64,000 nt of DNA from Oligoflexia bacterium (GTDB lineage Bacteria; Bdellovibrionota; Bacteriovoracia; Bacteriovoracales; Bacteriovoracaceae), in contig JADGAN010000026.1 of the NCBI GenBank assembly GCA_015231955.1, forward strand, positions 1-64,000. The letters are read 5' to 3'. Of the stretch, positions 27,252 to 36,453 are shown piece by piece (position 1 is the first letter of the stretch; the number at the start of each line of letters is the position of its first letter). A program made the position numbers and the translations under genes. The notes under the pieces were generated by a model. It was not told the DNA's origin and did not search any database. It saw only the letters and a program-made list of their open reading frames with translations.

Positions 27252-28064
27252 CTACCAGCTTACAACATAGCTAAGAAAGGTGGAGATGATATTTCCTGTA
27301 AGGTCAGAGTAGCCGCCCCCTTGTCCCTCTTTTACTGGACGATAAAGTTGGGTGTAGGCGTCTCGAAAATTGACCATATGATAGAGTAACTCCACCCCAA
27401 TATAGGACTCTCGCAATTTAATCGGAAATTCTAAACCCAAACCGAGGGCCGCCCCAATGGCCCCACTGGACTCATTGGGAACTGCAGTTTGATCGATAAA
27501 TTTACTGGTCTGATTCCAAAATTCCGCGCGAGCGATAGCGTAAGGATTAGAGTAGGTGATAGCGGTGCCAAGATCGGAAGTATCGAGGTAGTAGCGATAG
27601 AAGAAAAAGGAGCGGAACATGTTAACTTCGATCAGACCTGCTCCTCCTGGCAGTTGAAAACCTTTCGTGGGTTCATTCACCATCATATAGTGTTTGGAGT
27701 AGGCGGCCCCCAGACCAAAGGCCATTTGAAAATTCATAAAGTAGACGAGGGAGATGCCTAGTGAGGGATGCTTATCCTCATAGGCAATTCCACGATTGCC
27801 GGTAAAACTGGTCAGCCCGGCGGAGATATTGAAGGAGTAGTAACGGCCGTAACGGTAGAAGCGCTCATCCTCTAATACTTGGGAGGCCTCAATATCTTCA
27901 CTATAGTCGGTAAAGATATCTCCACTGGTGTTTAAATCATCCTCGTCAATGTCGACTGCCGGGCCATTTTCTGTATCGTATTGTGCCTCCGCATGCGGCG
28001 GCATGAACAGCAGAGAAAAGAAGAGGCAGTAGCAAAGAGCGATATAGCAATAGCATGGTTTCAT
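27252..28064 (-). CDS. Exported outer-membrane beta-barrel-like protein
   Basis: The signal peptide is MKPCYCYIALCYCLFFSLLF, ending near AEAQYDTE. An acidic linker (about 30-60) precedes a strand-rich domain with aromatic alternation: RYYSFNISAGLTSFTGN, LGISLVYFMNFQMAFGLGAAY, MFRSFFFYRYYLDT, GAALGLGLEFPIKL and a terminal strand ending FLSYVVSW, with the C-terminal Trp expected of a barrel. No family is recognised with certainty. It converges on the HD-GYP-like gene and is followed upstream on the same strand by a second small barrel gene. Confidence 0.6.
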   Translation of the reverse strand: MKPCYCYIALCYCLFFSLLFMPPHAEAQYDTENGPAVDIDEDDLNTSGDIFTDYSEDIEASQVLEDERFYRYGRYYSFNISAGLTSFTGNRGIAYEDKHPSLGISLVYFMNFQMAFGLGAAYSKHYMMVNEPTKGFQLPGGAGLIEVNMFRSFFFYRYYLDTSDLGTAITYSNPYAIARAEFWNQTSKFIDQTAVPNESSGAIGAALGLGLEFPIKLRESYIGVELLYHMVNFRDAYTQLYRPVKEGQGGGYSDLTGNIISTFLSYVVSW

Positions 28065-28137
28065 AGTAAGCTTATCGTCAAAGGCACGCTGGTTCTAATG
28101 GAAAATCGTAAAGAGTGTTGGGAGCGGAAAAATTTGA

Positions 28138-28647
28138 CTAGAGGTAAAAATGGATGGCAGCAGTGATAAAATGGTAACCAGTAGTTTGAATATTAAAATC
28201 GTTATTGATCTTATTCACGCTCACTCCAAACTCAAAGCTAAATCCTAAACTTTGAAGTCCACTAAAGTGAAACTCACTTCCGAGGGTGCCGTCGCATTGA
28301 AAGCCAGTATCGGAGGTGGTTGCCGTTTTTTTGTTAATCAGTCCCAGTAAGACAGAGGAGTAAAAGTTAAGTTGCGGCTCCACAAAGAGGATACGGTTTA
28401 ATTTAATCCCGGCACCATAACCCCCTTTTTTATCGGAGGTGCTAAGTCCAAATAAAATTCCCGCAGCAAATTGCTCGGATTTTTGCATTTTAAGAGAGAT
28501 CGAGGTGATGTCGTTCATCAATTGGTTAGACATGCCCACACCCAGGCGATTGATCAGATCGTGCTGTGCAAATGAGACATTGCACACGAAAGAGAGTGAT
28601 AAAAGTGTAGTAAGGAGCGCAAAAACAATCTTTGTTTGCAACTTCAT
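28138..28647 (-). CDS. Small exported beta-barrel-like protein
   Basis: This 169-residue protein starts at an ATG after AGAGGTAA, with a signal peptide ending near VSFAQHD. The mature part has alternating hydrophobic strands (FAAGILFGLS, GYGAGIKLNRILFVEPQLNFYSSVLLGLI, LGFSFEFGVSV) and ends HFITAAIHFYL, with an aromatic residue near the C-terminus as expected of a barrel protein. It may be an eight-stranded barrel. The function is unknown. The gene lies 73 bases upstream of the 270-residue barrel gene on the same strand and may be co-transcribed. Confidence 0.55.
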   Translation of the reverse strand: MKLQTKIVFALLTTLLSLSFVCNVSFAQHDLINRLGVGMSNQLMNDITSISLKMQKSEQFAAGILFGLSTSDKKGGYGAGIKLNRILFVEPQLNFYSSVLLGLINKKTATTSDTGFQCDGTLGSEFHFSGLQSLGFSFEFGVSVNKINNDFNIQTTGYHFITAAIHFYL

Positions 28648-28792
28648 AAATTACCTCTGTAAAAAGTTTATTTACATCATCACGTGGCCAGTGATAACTA
28701 ATGATAGGATAGCTAAAGATTCTGCCTTTTGACAAATTGACTTTTGTAGAGTTTTTTACTTTGATATAAAAAAATAAAAAAGGGTGTTAAGC

Positions 28793-29470
28793 ATGAGCAA
28801 GATGGATCACAAAGCGGACAAGGAGAAAAAAGAGGGTGCACCTCAGTTTGACTTAAGAGCTTGGGTACTGCAGAATTTACGATTAGTAGTGGCCTGTATT
28901 GTAGCTCTGGTCATTGCAAGTATCGGTTACGGTGTTTTTGTTCAGTACAAAGAGAAGCGGGATATCGAACACCAAAGTGCCCTTTACTCTTTTCGTACAG
29001 ACATTTGGGAGCGCTATAGGAGCGACTCTTTGCCAGAAAAGGATTTGATCATTGCCTTCGAATCTTTGGGTAAAAAGATAGGGTATGCAGAGAAGGGAAT
29101 AGGGGCGATGGCCATTGAGATGAATAATTACCTCCTCGAAAAAGAGCGGTTACAGCTAGCACTCACACTCAGTAAAGAGGTGTATGCTCACAATAAAAAT
29201 AATCTCTATGTTGTCTCCATGTTAGGGCGGCAATTGGCCGTTATGTACGAAGATCTAGGCAGTACCAAAGAGGCGATTGCCATCTTAGAGGATTTAAACA
29301 AAAGCAAGATGAAGCTCTTAGAGGCCAAAAACTACTTTGATCTTGGACGCCTCTATGCACTGGTCGGGGATAAGGAAAAATCGAAACTAAACTACCAATA
29401 TGTAGTGGATCACTTTGCAAATGATCAATTTGCAAGGTTAGCACGAGTGATTTTAAAGCAGGAACTTTAA
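28793..29470 (+). CDS. YfgM-like TPR membrane protein
   Basis: I chose the ATG at 28793 (AGGG upstream) over a GTG three codons earlier. A cytoplasmic basic start is followed by one helix (VVACIVALVIASIGYGVF, about 34-51) and an exported tetratricopeptide-like domain (ALTLSKEVYAHNKNNLYVV, IAILEDLNKSKM, FDLGRLYALVGDKEKSKLNYQYVV). In Escherichia coli YfgM has the same design, sits next to bamB, and works with the SecYEG translocon and PpiD. The bamB-like gene starts nine bases downstream, so the gene pair supports the call. Confidence 0.75.
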   Translation: MSKMDHKADKEKKEGAPQFDLRAWVLQNLRLVVACIVALVIASIGYGVFVQYKEKRDIEHQSALYSFRTDIWERYRSDSLPEKDLIIAFESLGKKIGYAEKGIGAMAIEMNNYLLEKERLQLALTLSKEVYAHNKNNLYVVSMLGRQLAVMYEDLGSTKEAIAILEDLNKSKMKLLEAKNYFDLGRLYALVGDKEKSKLNYQYVVDHFANDQFARLARVILKQEL

Positions 29471-29479
29471 GGAACTTTG

Positions 29480-30643
29480 ATGAAAAAAAATCTTACACTA
29501 CTATTTGTATTTTCTCTCTTATCGCTGGTGTTGCTTTCCTCTCTCTCTTGTTCTTCCCTGACCTCCATCTCCTCTATCAAAGGGGAGCAAGAGAAGAAGC
29601 GTTACTTCCGTTCGCTATGGACAAAAAATTTTGATGACCACCCCAAAGCTTTAGAGCAAGATACTGGACACTTTATGGTGGCCTTTCAATCGCCGCTTTT
29701 GCTGGATCAAGTGGTCTTTGTTGGAACTAGCTACAACGAGATGATGGCCTTAAATGCCAAAGATGGACGAGAGGTTTGGAAGGTGAATGAGGCCACTGCC
29801 ATTGTCAACACGCCTACTATTCACCAAGAGCTTTTGATCTATGGAACTGCCGAAGGGCGTTTGATTGCGCGCCAAGTGCAAACAGGGGCACTTCGCTATG
29901 CCGTTGATCTTGGTGATGCGGTAGAGTCGAGCGCTGCTATTGATAAAGAGGGGCGTCTCTATGTGCATTTACGCAACCATAAGGTGATTGCCCTCGATGC
30001 GCTTAGTGGAAAGATCCTCTGGAACTACGCTCGCTCCATCACTCATAAAACTACGCTTCAGCAAGTCTCTACGCCACTCCTTTATAAAGGCAGCATTATC
30101 GTCGGTTGTGCCGATGGTTTTGTCGTCTCACTGACAAAAGAAGAGGGTGTTGTTCAGTGGGAGCGCCAAGTTTCACAAGCAACAAAATTTGTCGATGTGG
30201 ATATGACCCCTGTGCTTAAGGGAGACCTTCTCTATGTGGCCTCGGTTGCCGGGCCTTTGACCATCTTAAATCCCGATAGCGGTGTGATCCTTCGCCGCTT
30301 TGACTATAAGGTGTATAGAGCACCTCACTTTTTAGCGGCCGATGCTGGCATGATCATTGGAACCGATGAGGGAGAGCTTTTGCACCTTGATCGTTATGGC
30401 GCTGTTGTGAAGCGGGCAAAATTAAGCTCCTCCATTTTAAACATTAGTGAATGGGCCGACGCACTTTTAGTGGCCACACGTGACGGAGAACTTTACACTG
30501 TTGATTCTAAGGAGTTTAAACTCCTTGATCAATTTCATTTCGGCACGAAAAACTCTCTCCTCTTTGGCGTCCCTTCTATTAGTGGAAAGAGTGTGGCCCT
30601 GCTCTCTTCTCGTAACCGACTCTACCTCTTTAAGACTAACTAA
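29480..30643 (+). CDS. bamB: BamB-like outer-membrane assembly lipoprotein
   Basis: The ATG at 29480 (AAGGAAC upstream) opens a lipoprotein-type signal (cleavage before Cys in SSLSC). The mature part is a beta-propeller of PQQ-type repeats: VVFVGTSYNEMMALNAKDGREVW, ELLIYGTAEGRLIARQV, GRLYVHLRNHKVIALDALSG, SIIVGCADGFVVSLTKEEG and DLLYVASVAGPLTILNPDSG. BamB binds BamA and helps insert barrels into the outer membrane. The yfgM-bamB order is the same as in enterobacteria, which strengthens the assignment. Lys-rich connecting loops and length (388 residues) are normal for the family. Confidence 0.8.
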   Translation: MKKNLTLLFVFSLLSLVLLSSLSCSSLTSISSIKGEQEKKRYFRSLWTKNFDDHPKALEQDTGHFMVAFQSPLLLDQVVFVGTSYNEMMALNAKDGREVWKVNEATAIVNTPTIHQELLIYGTAEGRLIARQVQTGALRYAVDLGDAVESSAAIDKEGRLYVHLRNHKVIALDALSGKILWNYARSITHKTTLQQVSTPLLYKGSIIVGCADGFVVSLTKEEGVVQWERQVSQATKFVDVDMTPVLKGDLLYVASVAGPLTILNPDSGVILRRFDYKVYRAPHFLAADAGMIIGTDEGELLHLDRYGAVVKRAKLSSSILNISEWADALLVATRDGELYTVDSKEFKLLDQFHFGTKNSLLFGVPSISGKSVALLSSRNRLYLFKTN

Positions 30644-31342
30644 ATGCCTCCACTCCTACTCCTCCTGATCCTCCTGCTTTGTCCCGCGATCTCAACCTTT
30701 GCCGCAATCGCTCCTATCGAGAGTGAGCTTTGGGCCACCATTACCCTTGCTGGCAGTGACAGCAGCTATCGTTTTCATAAAAAAGAGTGCTATTCACTCA
30801 CCCAAAACCCAGAGCTTTACCAAGCAGAGTTTGCGAAAGTGTGGGCGCGCATCTCCTCTAAAAATCGTAAGCTAAAAGTGCTTGAGAAAAAGCTGCAGCA
30901 GCAAGGAGCAAGCTTAAACCGCAAGGCCAAAGCGTTGAGTAATAGCGCTACTGGCATTCTCCCCTTGCAACTATTAATAGAGTCGCTAAAGCTCTCCATC
31001 AGCAGCAGTGAGCGCTACTCCCAAGTACTACAAGAGATGTTGAACGCATCTTCTAGCGATAAGGATCTCACGAGCGATATCAAAAAAGCACAAGCGATCA
31101 TCAGTGGTGCGCGTGAAGTACAGTTGGCGATGCTTCGTTGTCACCAACAAGATATCGCTTCAAGGTATAAACTTTTTGGCGATGAGAGGAGTGTTAAAGC
31201 ACTGGCGCTTGCACCTTCACCGCGAACACTTCCTCGGATTGGTGCTGGTCTTTTGCCCAAAGAGAGTGATCTTTTTGAACGAACCTCTGAGCTTAGTAAA
31301 AAGTACCTACTCCCGTTTTCAAAAAAAAGCTCAAGAAACTGA
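30644..31342 (+). CDS. Exported coiled-coil protein of unknown function
   Basis: Its ATG directly follows the bamB-like stop codon, without a separate ribosome site, so translation is probably coupled. A Leu-rich signal peptide (about 1-20) leads a helical protein with a heptad-like stretch (KNRKLKVLEKKLQQQGASL, about 68-86) and two cysteines (KKECYS, MLRCHQQ) that could form one disulfide. I do not recognise it. Being third in a yfgM-bamB operon suggests an envelope role, perhaps in outer-membrane biogenesis, but this is inference from position only. Confidence 0.6.
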   Translation: MPPLLLLLILLLCPAISTFAAIAPIESELWATITLAGSDSSYRFHKKECYSLTQNPELYQAEFAKVWARISSKNRKLKVLEKKLQQQGASLNRKAKALSNSATGILPLQLLIESLKLSISSSERYSQVLQEMLNASSSDKDLTSDIKKAQAIISGAREVQLAMLRCHQQDIASRYKLFGDERSVKALALAPSPRTLPRIGAGLLPKESDLFERTSELSKKYLLPFSKKSSRN

Positions 31343-31347
31343 GCTGT

Positions 31348-32760
31348 TCAATATTTAAAGTTAAGATTTTCCAATTCGTTTTGATGGATAAAGAGTGTCT
31401 CTGCAATGGGAGTGGGATCAGCGAGATTTTTGATCTTCTCCAAGGTGAACTCGTTAGAATCGGAAATCTTTTCCTGGTTATTAACCGTCTTAGAGTATTC
31501 TGGCCACACCTCGAGGTAGTAGCGATGCAGGCAACTTAAAGCATCGTTTTGTTCACACGCACTACGAGCATGAACTTTTAAATCATCCTCCGCTTTTAGC
31601 AGCAAGGAGGTGTAGACCAGGGCCCTGTTGACCTCTAGCGGAGGTGCTTGATGATAGGCGCTTTGTAGTTCTCGCAGCTGGCGATAAGCGGGCTGGTATT
31701 TTTCTTGACGCATAAAAAAGAGTGCTGTGAGTAGTGTGCGATCGCGTGATCCTGATGTCTTCAGTGAAAGTTCATGCAAGGCCAAAATGCCCTCCTCCCA
31801 TTTTCCTAAAACCCATGCCAGTGGAACAATCCGCTCAAGTGCATTCAGCGAATCGGGTTTGCGTTTTAAAGCGTATTGAAAGTGGCCATAGGCAAGCTCA
31901 TACTCTTTATTGGCAAGCTTAATGTTGCCACGAACGATTTCACTGTTGGCAGTGGTGATCCCTTGTAGAAGCTCCAAGGCCAAATCACTATTGCCATAAC
32001 GATAATAGATAATTCCGAGAAGTTCGCGAATCTGGGGATCTTGGAGGAACTCCTCATTAATGGTGGAGATCATCTCCTTTAAGGGTTCAATTTGATCAAA
32101 AAAGAGCGCAAACTTAAGCCAGATGGCCAACTCTTCGTTGCTTGCATTGTTGAGAATTTTAAAGACAAAATCGAGGCCACGTATTCTCATCAGCGATTTG
32201 GGATTTAAGGAGTTGACAAGAAGTTGCATCCAGAGATGGCCAGTAGGGGCATCTCTGTAATTTTGGAGTGAGCAAGTGCCATAATCTTCGAGGAGACGCG
32301 CTAGATTTACCTCAACATGATAGTAGTGGGCGGTAAACAAAATCATTTCACTCATAAGTTTTTGCAGACAAAAATTCTCCAGTGATTTGAGATTGTAGCG
32401 GGCCGCCTCTTTGCTTATTTGAAACGATTGCAGGTAATCGCCTTCAATGAAAGCGATCACTGCAAGATAGCGACGAGTGATCAATTTTCCCAAGTGTGTA
32501 TTAAAGTCACCTTCTATAATCAACTTTTTAGCATAAGAGGTGTTCCCACTTAAGATCATAAACTTTAAAAGCTTAAGATCGGAGAGGAGCTTTAAGCGCT
32601 TACTCTCCTCTTTGTAGAGGAGATAGTAGGCAATCTCTTGCGGAGAAAGTTTCTCGAAATCCACCTGTAGCTCTGTTTGCTCTCCCCAAATTTTGAGAGG
32701 AAAGAGTAGTGTTGATAGAAAAAGCATCAAGGTTATAATGGCACACTTTTGCTTGCACAT
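31348..32760 (-). CDS. Exported TPR-like repeat protein
   Basis: I placed the start at the ATG at 32760, just before a signal peptide (CAIITLMLFLSTLLFPLKIWG); the frame is open further upstream to 32808 but that part does not look like a signal. The body is helical repeats: LGIIYYRYGNSDLALELLQG, NKEYELAYGHFQYALKRKPDSLNALER, WVLGKWEEGILALHEL and FFMRQEKYQPAYRQLREL have the small/large residue pattern of tetratricopeptide repeats. The role is probably periplasmic protein binding. It is convergent with the bamB operon and divergent from the next exported gene. Confidence 0.6.
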   Translation of the reverse strand: MCKQKCAIITLMLFLSTLLFPLKIWGEQTELQVDFEKLSPQEIAYYLLYKEESKRLKLLSDLKLLKFMILSGNTSYAKKLIIEGDFNTHLGKLITRRYLAVIAFIEGDYLQSFQISKEAARYNLKSLENFCLQKLMSEMILFTAHYYHVEVNLARLLEDYGTCSLQNYRDAPTGHLWMQLLVNSLNPKSLMRIRGLDFVFKILNNASNEELAIWLKFALFFDQIEPLKEMISTINEEFLQDPQIRELLGIIYYRYGNSDLALELLQGITTANSEIVRGNIKLANKEYELAYGHFQYALKRKPDSLNALERIVPLAWVLGKWEEGILALHELSLKTSGSRDRTLLTALFFMRQEKYQPAYRQLRELQSAYHQAPPLEVNRALVYTSLLLKAEDDLKVHARSACEQNDALSCLHRYYLEVWPEYSKTVNNQEKISDSNEFTLEKIKNLADPTPIAETLFIHQNELENLNFKY

Positions 32761-32868
32761 GCAGCTCTTATCGGCAAAACTTTGCAAGGGCCAATAGGAA
32801 TATGCCAATGTGAATATTCGCCTAATGATCGTCGTTTAAGTGACCGAAGCACAGCAAGAGTGCATCTG

Positions 32869-34695
32869 ATGAAAAGCGAGAGAATGAGCATGGGAGTAGT
32901 AAAAAAAGTAGAGTGCATCTGTCTTGTATTGTTATTACTATGCCTTATCGCCAGAGGGAGGGCCGCTGCATCGGCAGAGGTCGAGCTGCAAGAGCTAAAA
33001 TATTTTATCTCGCTACTTGATCAAGCAGAGGTGGTACAGCTGTATTGTGAGCGTGGCCATCCTCTTCGCTACTTAAATGTCGAGGCCGAGCGAACAGCGA
33101 TCCGTTCGGTAGTCACTAACCTCCAATATTTAGGATTGGAGCTTAGTGTACGTGCTATTGCTGCTTATGCTCGTCACTTTGAGCTGAGTGAGGAAGAGTA
33201 TAAACGGCTCATGAGCTATATGCTAGTAGGATCGTGCACGCAAAATCTTACAGTGATTCCATTACGCGATTTGGGAATAAAGATGTTGCAAGAGTTTAGG
33301 CGCAAACCCGAGGAGCTACTCTCCCTTCCCTCCTTTGCTAAAAATCGATTTTTTCCAAGAAATTTTGAGAAATTAATCGATCTTAATAAAGCAAGAGAGC
33401 AGGAGTTTATGCGCACTCTAGAACTCTTTCGCAGCTTTTGTTCTTGGTCGGCAGATGTGGATGATTTTCGCCTGTTGCTGCCGCTTTTACAAAATCGCTT
33501 TATCATCAGTTGGCTTGCGGAGCAGATGGGACGAATGAAGAAGCGTTGGAATAAAGAGAAGCAACTGTTTGAGTGGATTCATCATCCTAAGAGTGCACAA
33601 GTAGTGTGTACGGGGTCGATCTGCCGAAAGGCAAAGAACTATGAGGAGTTTTTACAGCGTTTTCCACGTAATTTAGGATTCACCGGAGTCATGGAGGATG
33701 TGTATGCTATCTACTGCAATAAGTTTCGTGACCTACGCGAGAATTACTCTCAAGGAGAAGAGGCGATTTTGAGCTGGAAAAAAGCTCGTAGTAGCAGTGA
33801 TGAAATTTTATTGCAAACCCAGTTCCTCTCTCTGATCACTGGTATTCCCGACCTCTTTGGACAGATTGAAAAGTATAGTGAGAGTAGGGAGCTGTTTCGG
33901 ATGGCCATCGATGGTGATTTTAATCTTTGGTCCAAGCGCGCCTTTGAATCGCTAAAATTGCAGATGCATTATGAGGAACCGATTAGGATTACGCAAGGTG
34001 AGGGAGAGGAGTCGCAATCCTGCCTGCGCCTTTGGATGCAAAAGCGCAATCACGAGGCGTCCGATGTGGAGAAAAAGAAGGCGGAGATTTTAGAGGCGAT
34101 GAAGAGCAGCAGCGATCTGGAAAATGTGCTGGAGGAGGAGATCGAACTTGATCCGAGTGTGCCAAGTGTGGAGAGTAACAAACGGGAGGAGTTTTTGCAA
34201 TTTATTGAGACTAGCACCAAGAAGCGGGAACAGGGGTGTTGGACTGTTCCGTTTCAGGTTAATCTTGGGGAGTTTGATCGTGTACAGAGAAAGCATGGGA
34301 AGTTATCGATTAGTTTTCCTTTGGTGTTTAGTGACAACTTTCTTGCCTATTTTACCAGCGCCTGGAGGAGTAGTGCTCTCATGAAGGGTGGGGAGATAAC
34401 GCAAAAAAGGGAGCGCCTGCTTCAAGAGCTAGAGTCCAATATTGAGCGTGAATTGCAAAAGCAACAAGCGAAATTTATACATATTCCTTGGCGCGATAGC
34501 ACAATCGCACCGCAAGTTGCACGTGCTCTCATTTCCCTCATAGAGAGAGGGAGTGTTGTATTTGTTCGTAACTCCAGTTACCCCTTTTTGGTTCATGTAA
34601 AACTCTACTATGGATTATTTGCGCTCCAATATTTTCATAAGCAATTCAAATTGCGCCATACCAATCAGGCAGAGAATAAGGCCACTTTGCAGTAG
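32869..34695 (+). CDS. Exported protein of unknown function
   Basis: Several in-frame ATGs (32869, 32884, 32890) precede a hydrophobic segment (ICLVLLLLCLIARGRAAA). I give the first, but GAGAATGAGC before 32890 is an equally good ribosome site. The mature part (about 570 residues) is mainly helical with scattered cysteines (YCERGHPL, VGSCTQN, FCSWSADVD, VVCTGSICRK, QSCLRLW, GCWTVPF) and has no motif I recognise. It is divergent from the TPR-like exported gene with about 110 bases between starts, so the two may be regulated together. The next gene is the sigma factor, 34 bases downstream. Confidence 0.55.
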   Translation: MKSERMSMGVVKKVECICLVLLLLCLIARGRAAASAEVELQELKYFISLLDQAEVVQLYCERGHPLRYLNVEAERTAIRSVVTNLQYLGLELSVRAIAAYARHFELSEEEYKRLMSYMLVGSCTQNLTVIPLRDLGIKMLQEFRRKPEELLSLPSFAKNRFFPRNFEKLIDLNKAREQEFMRTLELFRSFCSWSADVDDFRLLLPLLQNRFIISWLAEQMGRMKKRWNKEKQLFEWIHHPKSAQVVCTGSICRKAKNYEEFLQRFPRNLGFTGVMEDVYAIYCNKFRDLRENYSQGEEAILSWKKARSSSDEILLQTQFLSLITGIPDLFGQIEKYSESRELFRMAIDGDFNLWSKRAFESLKLQMHYEEPIRITQGEGEESQSCLRLWMQKRNHEASDVEKKKAEILEAMKSSSDLENVLEEEIELDPSVPSVESNKREEFLQFIETSTKKREQGCWTVPFQVNLGEFDRVQRKHGKLSISFPLVFSDNFLAYFTSAWRSSALMKGGEITQKRERLLQELESNIERELQKQQAKFIHIPWRDSTIAPQVARALISLIERGSVVFVRNSSYPFLVHVKLYYGLFALQYFHKQFKLRHTNQAENKATLQ

Positions 34696-34729
34696 ACTTT
34701 TTTTAACTAGTTAGGGCATACTGCTGGGC

Positions 34730-35845
34730 ATGGATAAAATAAAAATAGTCACTCAAGAGAGAGAAGAGCAAGAGGGTGTGGACTCTTTATCGGAAGATGG
34801 ATTTGAAACAGATGCCGATTTCGATTCCAGTTTAGAAGCAGAGGCCGATGTTGATGTTGACACTGACATTGACATGGATACCGGGGGTGATATTGACTCC
34901 GATGGTGAAGGAGAAGAACACTCTGGAATGTTGCCAGCTGTGCGCAAAGATTGGCCTGTCGAGGTTTATCGTGCGGGTGCTGGTAAAAGCAAGGAACTCG
35001 TCAAGAGTGATCGTAGTGACCCTCTAGTGCGCTACATGCGTGAGATCAGCAAATATAAGCTACTCTCTCCAGAGCGTGAACGTGCGCTCACCAAGGCGCT
35101 GGCAGAGACGGGAGATATTGAAGTTGCCAAGGAGTTGGTACAGGCAAATTTGCGGTTAGTAGTAAAAATTGCGATGGAGTACCGATACGCTTACCACAAC
35201 TTGATGGACCTAATTCAAGAGGGCAATATTGGCCTGATGAAGGCAGTCTCCAAATTTGATTCCAATAAGGGCGCCAAGCTTTCCTATTACGCCAGTTGGT
35301 GGATTCGCTCCTATATTTTAAAATTTATTTTGGATAACTTTAGATTGGTGCGCATTGGAACAACCAGCGATCAAAAGAAGCTTTTTTATAATCTATTGCG
35401 CGAGAAGGAGCGCCTCTTAAGCCTTGGGATTGGCCCCGATACCAAGATGATCTCCGATTCGCTCGGGGTCTCTGAAAAATCGGTAGAGGTGATGAATCAG
35501 CGATTAGGAAGTCACGGGAGTGAACTCTCTATTGATAGGCCGATCTCCGATGGAGAGGGCAAACAAACTTCGCTGCTGGATACGCTTGCTGATGGCAGTG
35601 AGCCGATTGAGGACACCATTGCCGACGCTCAAGGGCTAGAGATCTTAAAGCACCACTTAAAAGATTTTGTAAACACCCTTAAAGATCGCGATCGTATCAT
35701 CTTCGAGAAACGCCTCCTCTCCGAGGTGCCGCCATCGCTTCAAAGTATTGCCGACGAGTATGGGGTTTCTCGCGAGCGTATTCGTCAAGTGGAGGAGCGG
35801 CTGCTTAAAAAATTAAAAGTTTACATGTCAGAATTTATACGTTAA
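34730..35845 (+). CDS. Sigma-70 family factor, RpoH-like, with acidic N-terminal extension
   Basis: Residues about 100-371 are an RpoH-type sigma factor. Region 1.2/2 has DPLVRYMREISKYKLLS, VQANLRLVVKIAMEYR, LIQEGNIGLMKAVSKFD and SYYASWWIRSYIL. The RpoH-box position reads DQKKLFYNLL, and region 4.2 ends SIADEYGVSRERIRQVEERL. The first 68 residues are highly acidic (Asp-Val/Asp-Ile alternation) and are not part of the usual family; they may block DNA binding until released. Heat-shock control is the usual role of this class, but in this phylum several RpoH-like paralogues exist, so I give no symbol. The ribosome site (CTGGG) is weak. Confidence 0.85.
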   Translation: MDKIKIVTQEREEQEGVDSLSEDGFETDADFDSSLEAEADVDVDTDIDMDTGGDIDSDGEGEEHSGMLPAVRKDWPVEVYRAGAGKSKELVKSDRSDPLVRYMREISKYKLLSPERERALTKALAETGDIEVAKELVQANLRLVVKIAMEYRYAYHNLMDLIQEGNIGLMKAVSKFDSNKGAKLSYYASWWIRSYILKFILDNFRLVRIGTTSDQKKLFYNLLREKERLLSLGIGPDTKMISDSLGVSEKSVEVMNQRLGSHGSELSIDRPISDGEGKQTSLLDTLADGSEPIEDTIADAQGLEILKHHLKDFVNTLKDRDRIIFEKRLLSEVPPSLQSIADEYGVSRERIRQVEERLLKKLKVYMSEFIR

Positions 35846-35877
35846 AGCTGCAATAAGTTTATTAACCTATTTGCTCG

Positions 35878-35901
35878 GTTGTAAAAGCACTTATTTACAA
35901 C
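35878..35901. promoter_or_regulatory. Perfect inverted repeat in the rpsO leader
   Basis: GTTGTAAA-N8-TTTACAAC has two exact 8-base arms and ends 21 bases before the rpsO start. No T-run follows. It may be a leader hairpin (S15 is known to repress its own mRNA in Escherichia coli) or a protein-binding dyad. Confidence 0.4.
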
Positions 35902-35922
35902 TGGGATTTATGGAGAAGTTTC

Positions 35923-36222
35923 ATGACTACACCTACCGTAGCAGTTACCGCTGCTGAACAACACAAACAAGAGCGTCTCGAGATCGTTAAAAAGTTTGGC
36001 CGCGTCCCTGGCGATACCGGCTCTCCTGAGGTGCAAATTGCACTCTTAACCAGCAGGATCAATGGCCTTGCGCCTCACTTCGAATCTCATCAAAAAGATT
36101 ACCACTCCAAGCGTGGTCTTTTAATGATGATTGCCAAGAGAAAATCTTTGCTTAAGTACTTGGCCGCTAAAGATGAAAACCGCTATAGAGAGATCCTCAA
36201 GGCGCTTGGTTTAAGAAAGTAA
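35923..36222 (+). CDS. rpsO: Ribosomal protein S15
   Basis: This 99-residue protein binds the central domain of 16S rRNA in small-subunit assembly. Conserved segments are [42 protein letters not shown] and [24 protein letters not shown]. The N-terminal ten residues ([10 protein letters not shown]) are a short extension over the usual 89-residue protein. GGAG lies about eight bases before the ATG. The pnp gene follows, as in many bacteria. Confidence 0.97.
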   Translation: MTTPTVAVTAAEQHKQERLEIVKKFGRVPGDTGSPEVQIALLTSRINGLAPHFESHQKDYHSKRGLLMMIAKRKSLLKYLAAKDENRYREILKALGLRK

Positions 36223-36312
36223 GACAAGACAAGAAAAGAAAGTAAAAAATAAATCTGAATACGATCAACATTAAAATTCCACTTTTTTATTTTAGAGTAT
36301 GGTTACGGCCAC

Positions 36313-36353
36313 AAGGTTTTAAAGCTATACTAAAGCAATGGCTTTAAAACCTT
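36313..36353. promoter_or_regulatory. 13-bp perfect inverted repeat between rpsO and pnp
   Basis: AAGGTTTTAAAGC (36313-36325) and GCTTTAAAACCTT (36341-36353) are exact complements around a 15-base loop containing TATACT. It may be a weak terminator or a pnp leader hairpin; in Escherichia coli such a hairpin is cut by RNase III for pnp autocontrol. Confidence 0.5.
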
Positions 36354-36453
36354 TGCTCTTTTCTTATTTTTGTTGAAGAAAGAAAAGAGATAGCGATAAT
36401 AAAAAGAAATAAAAAGAAATTAGAAGAAACACAGAAAAAATGGAGCTAAAGCA

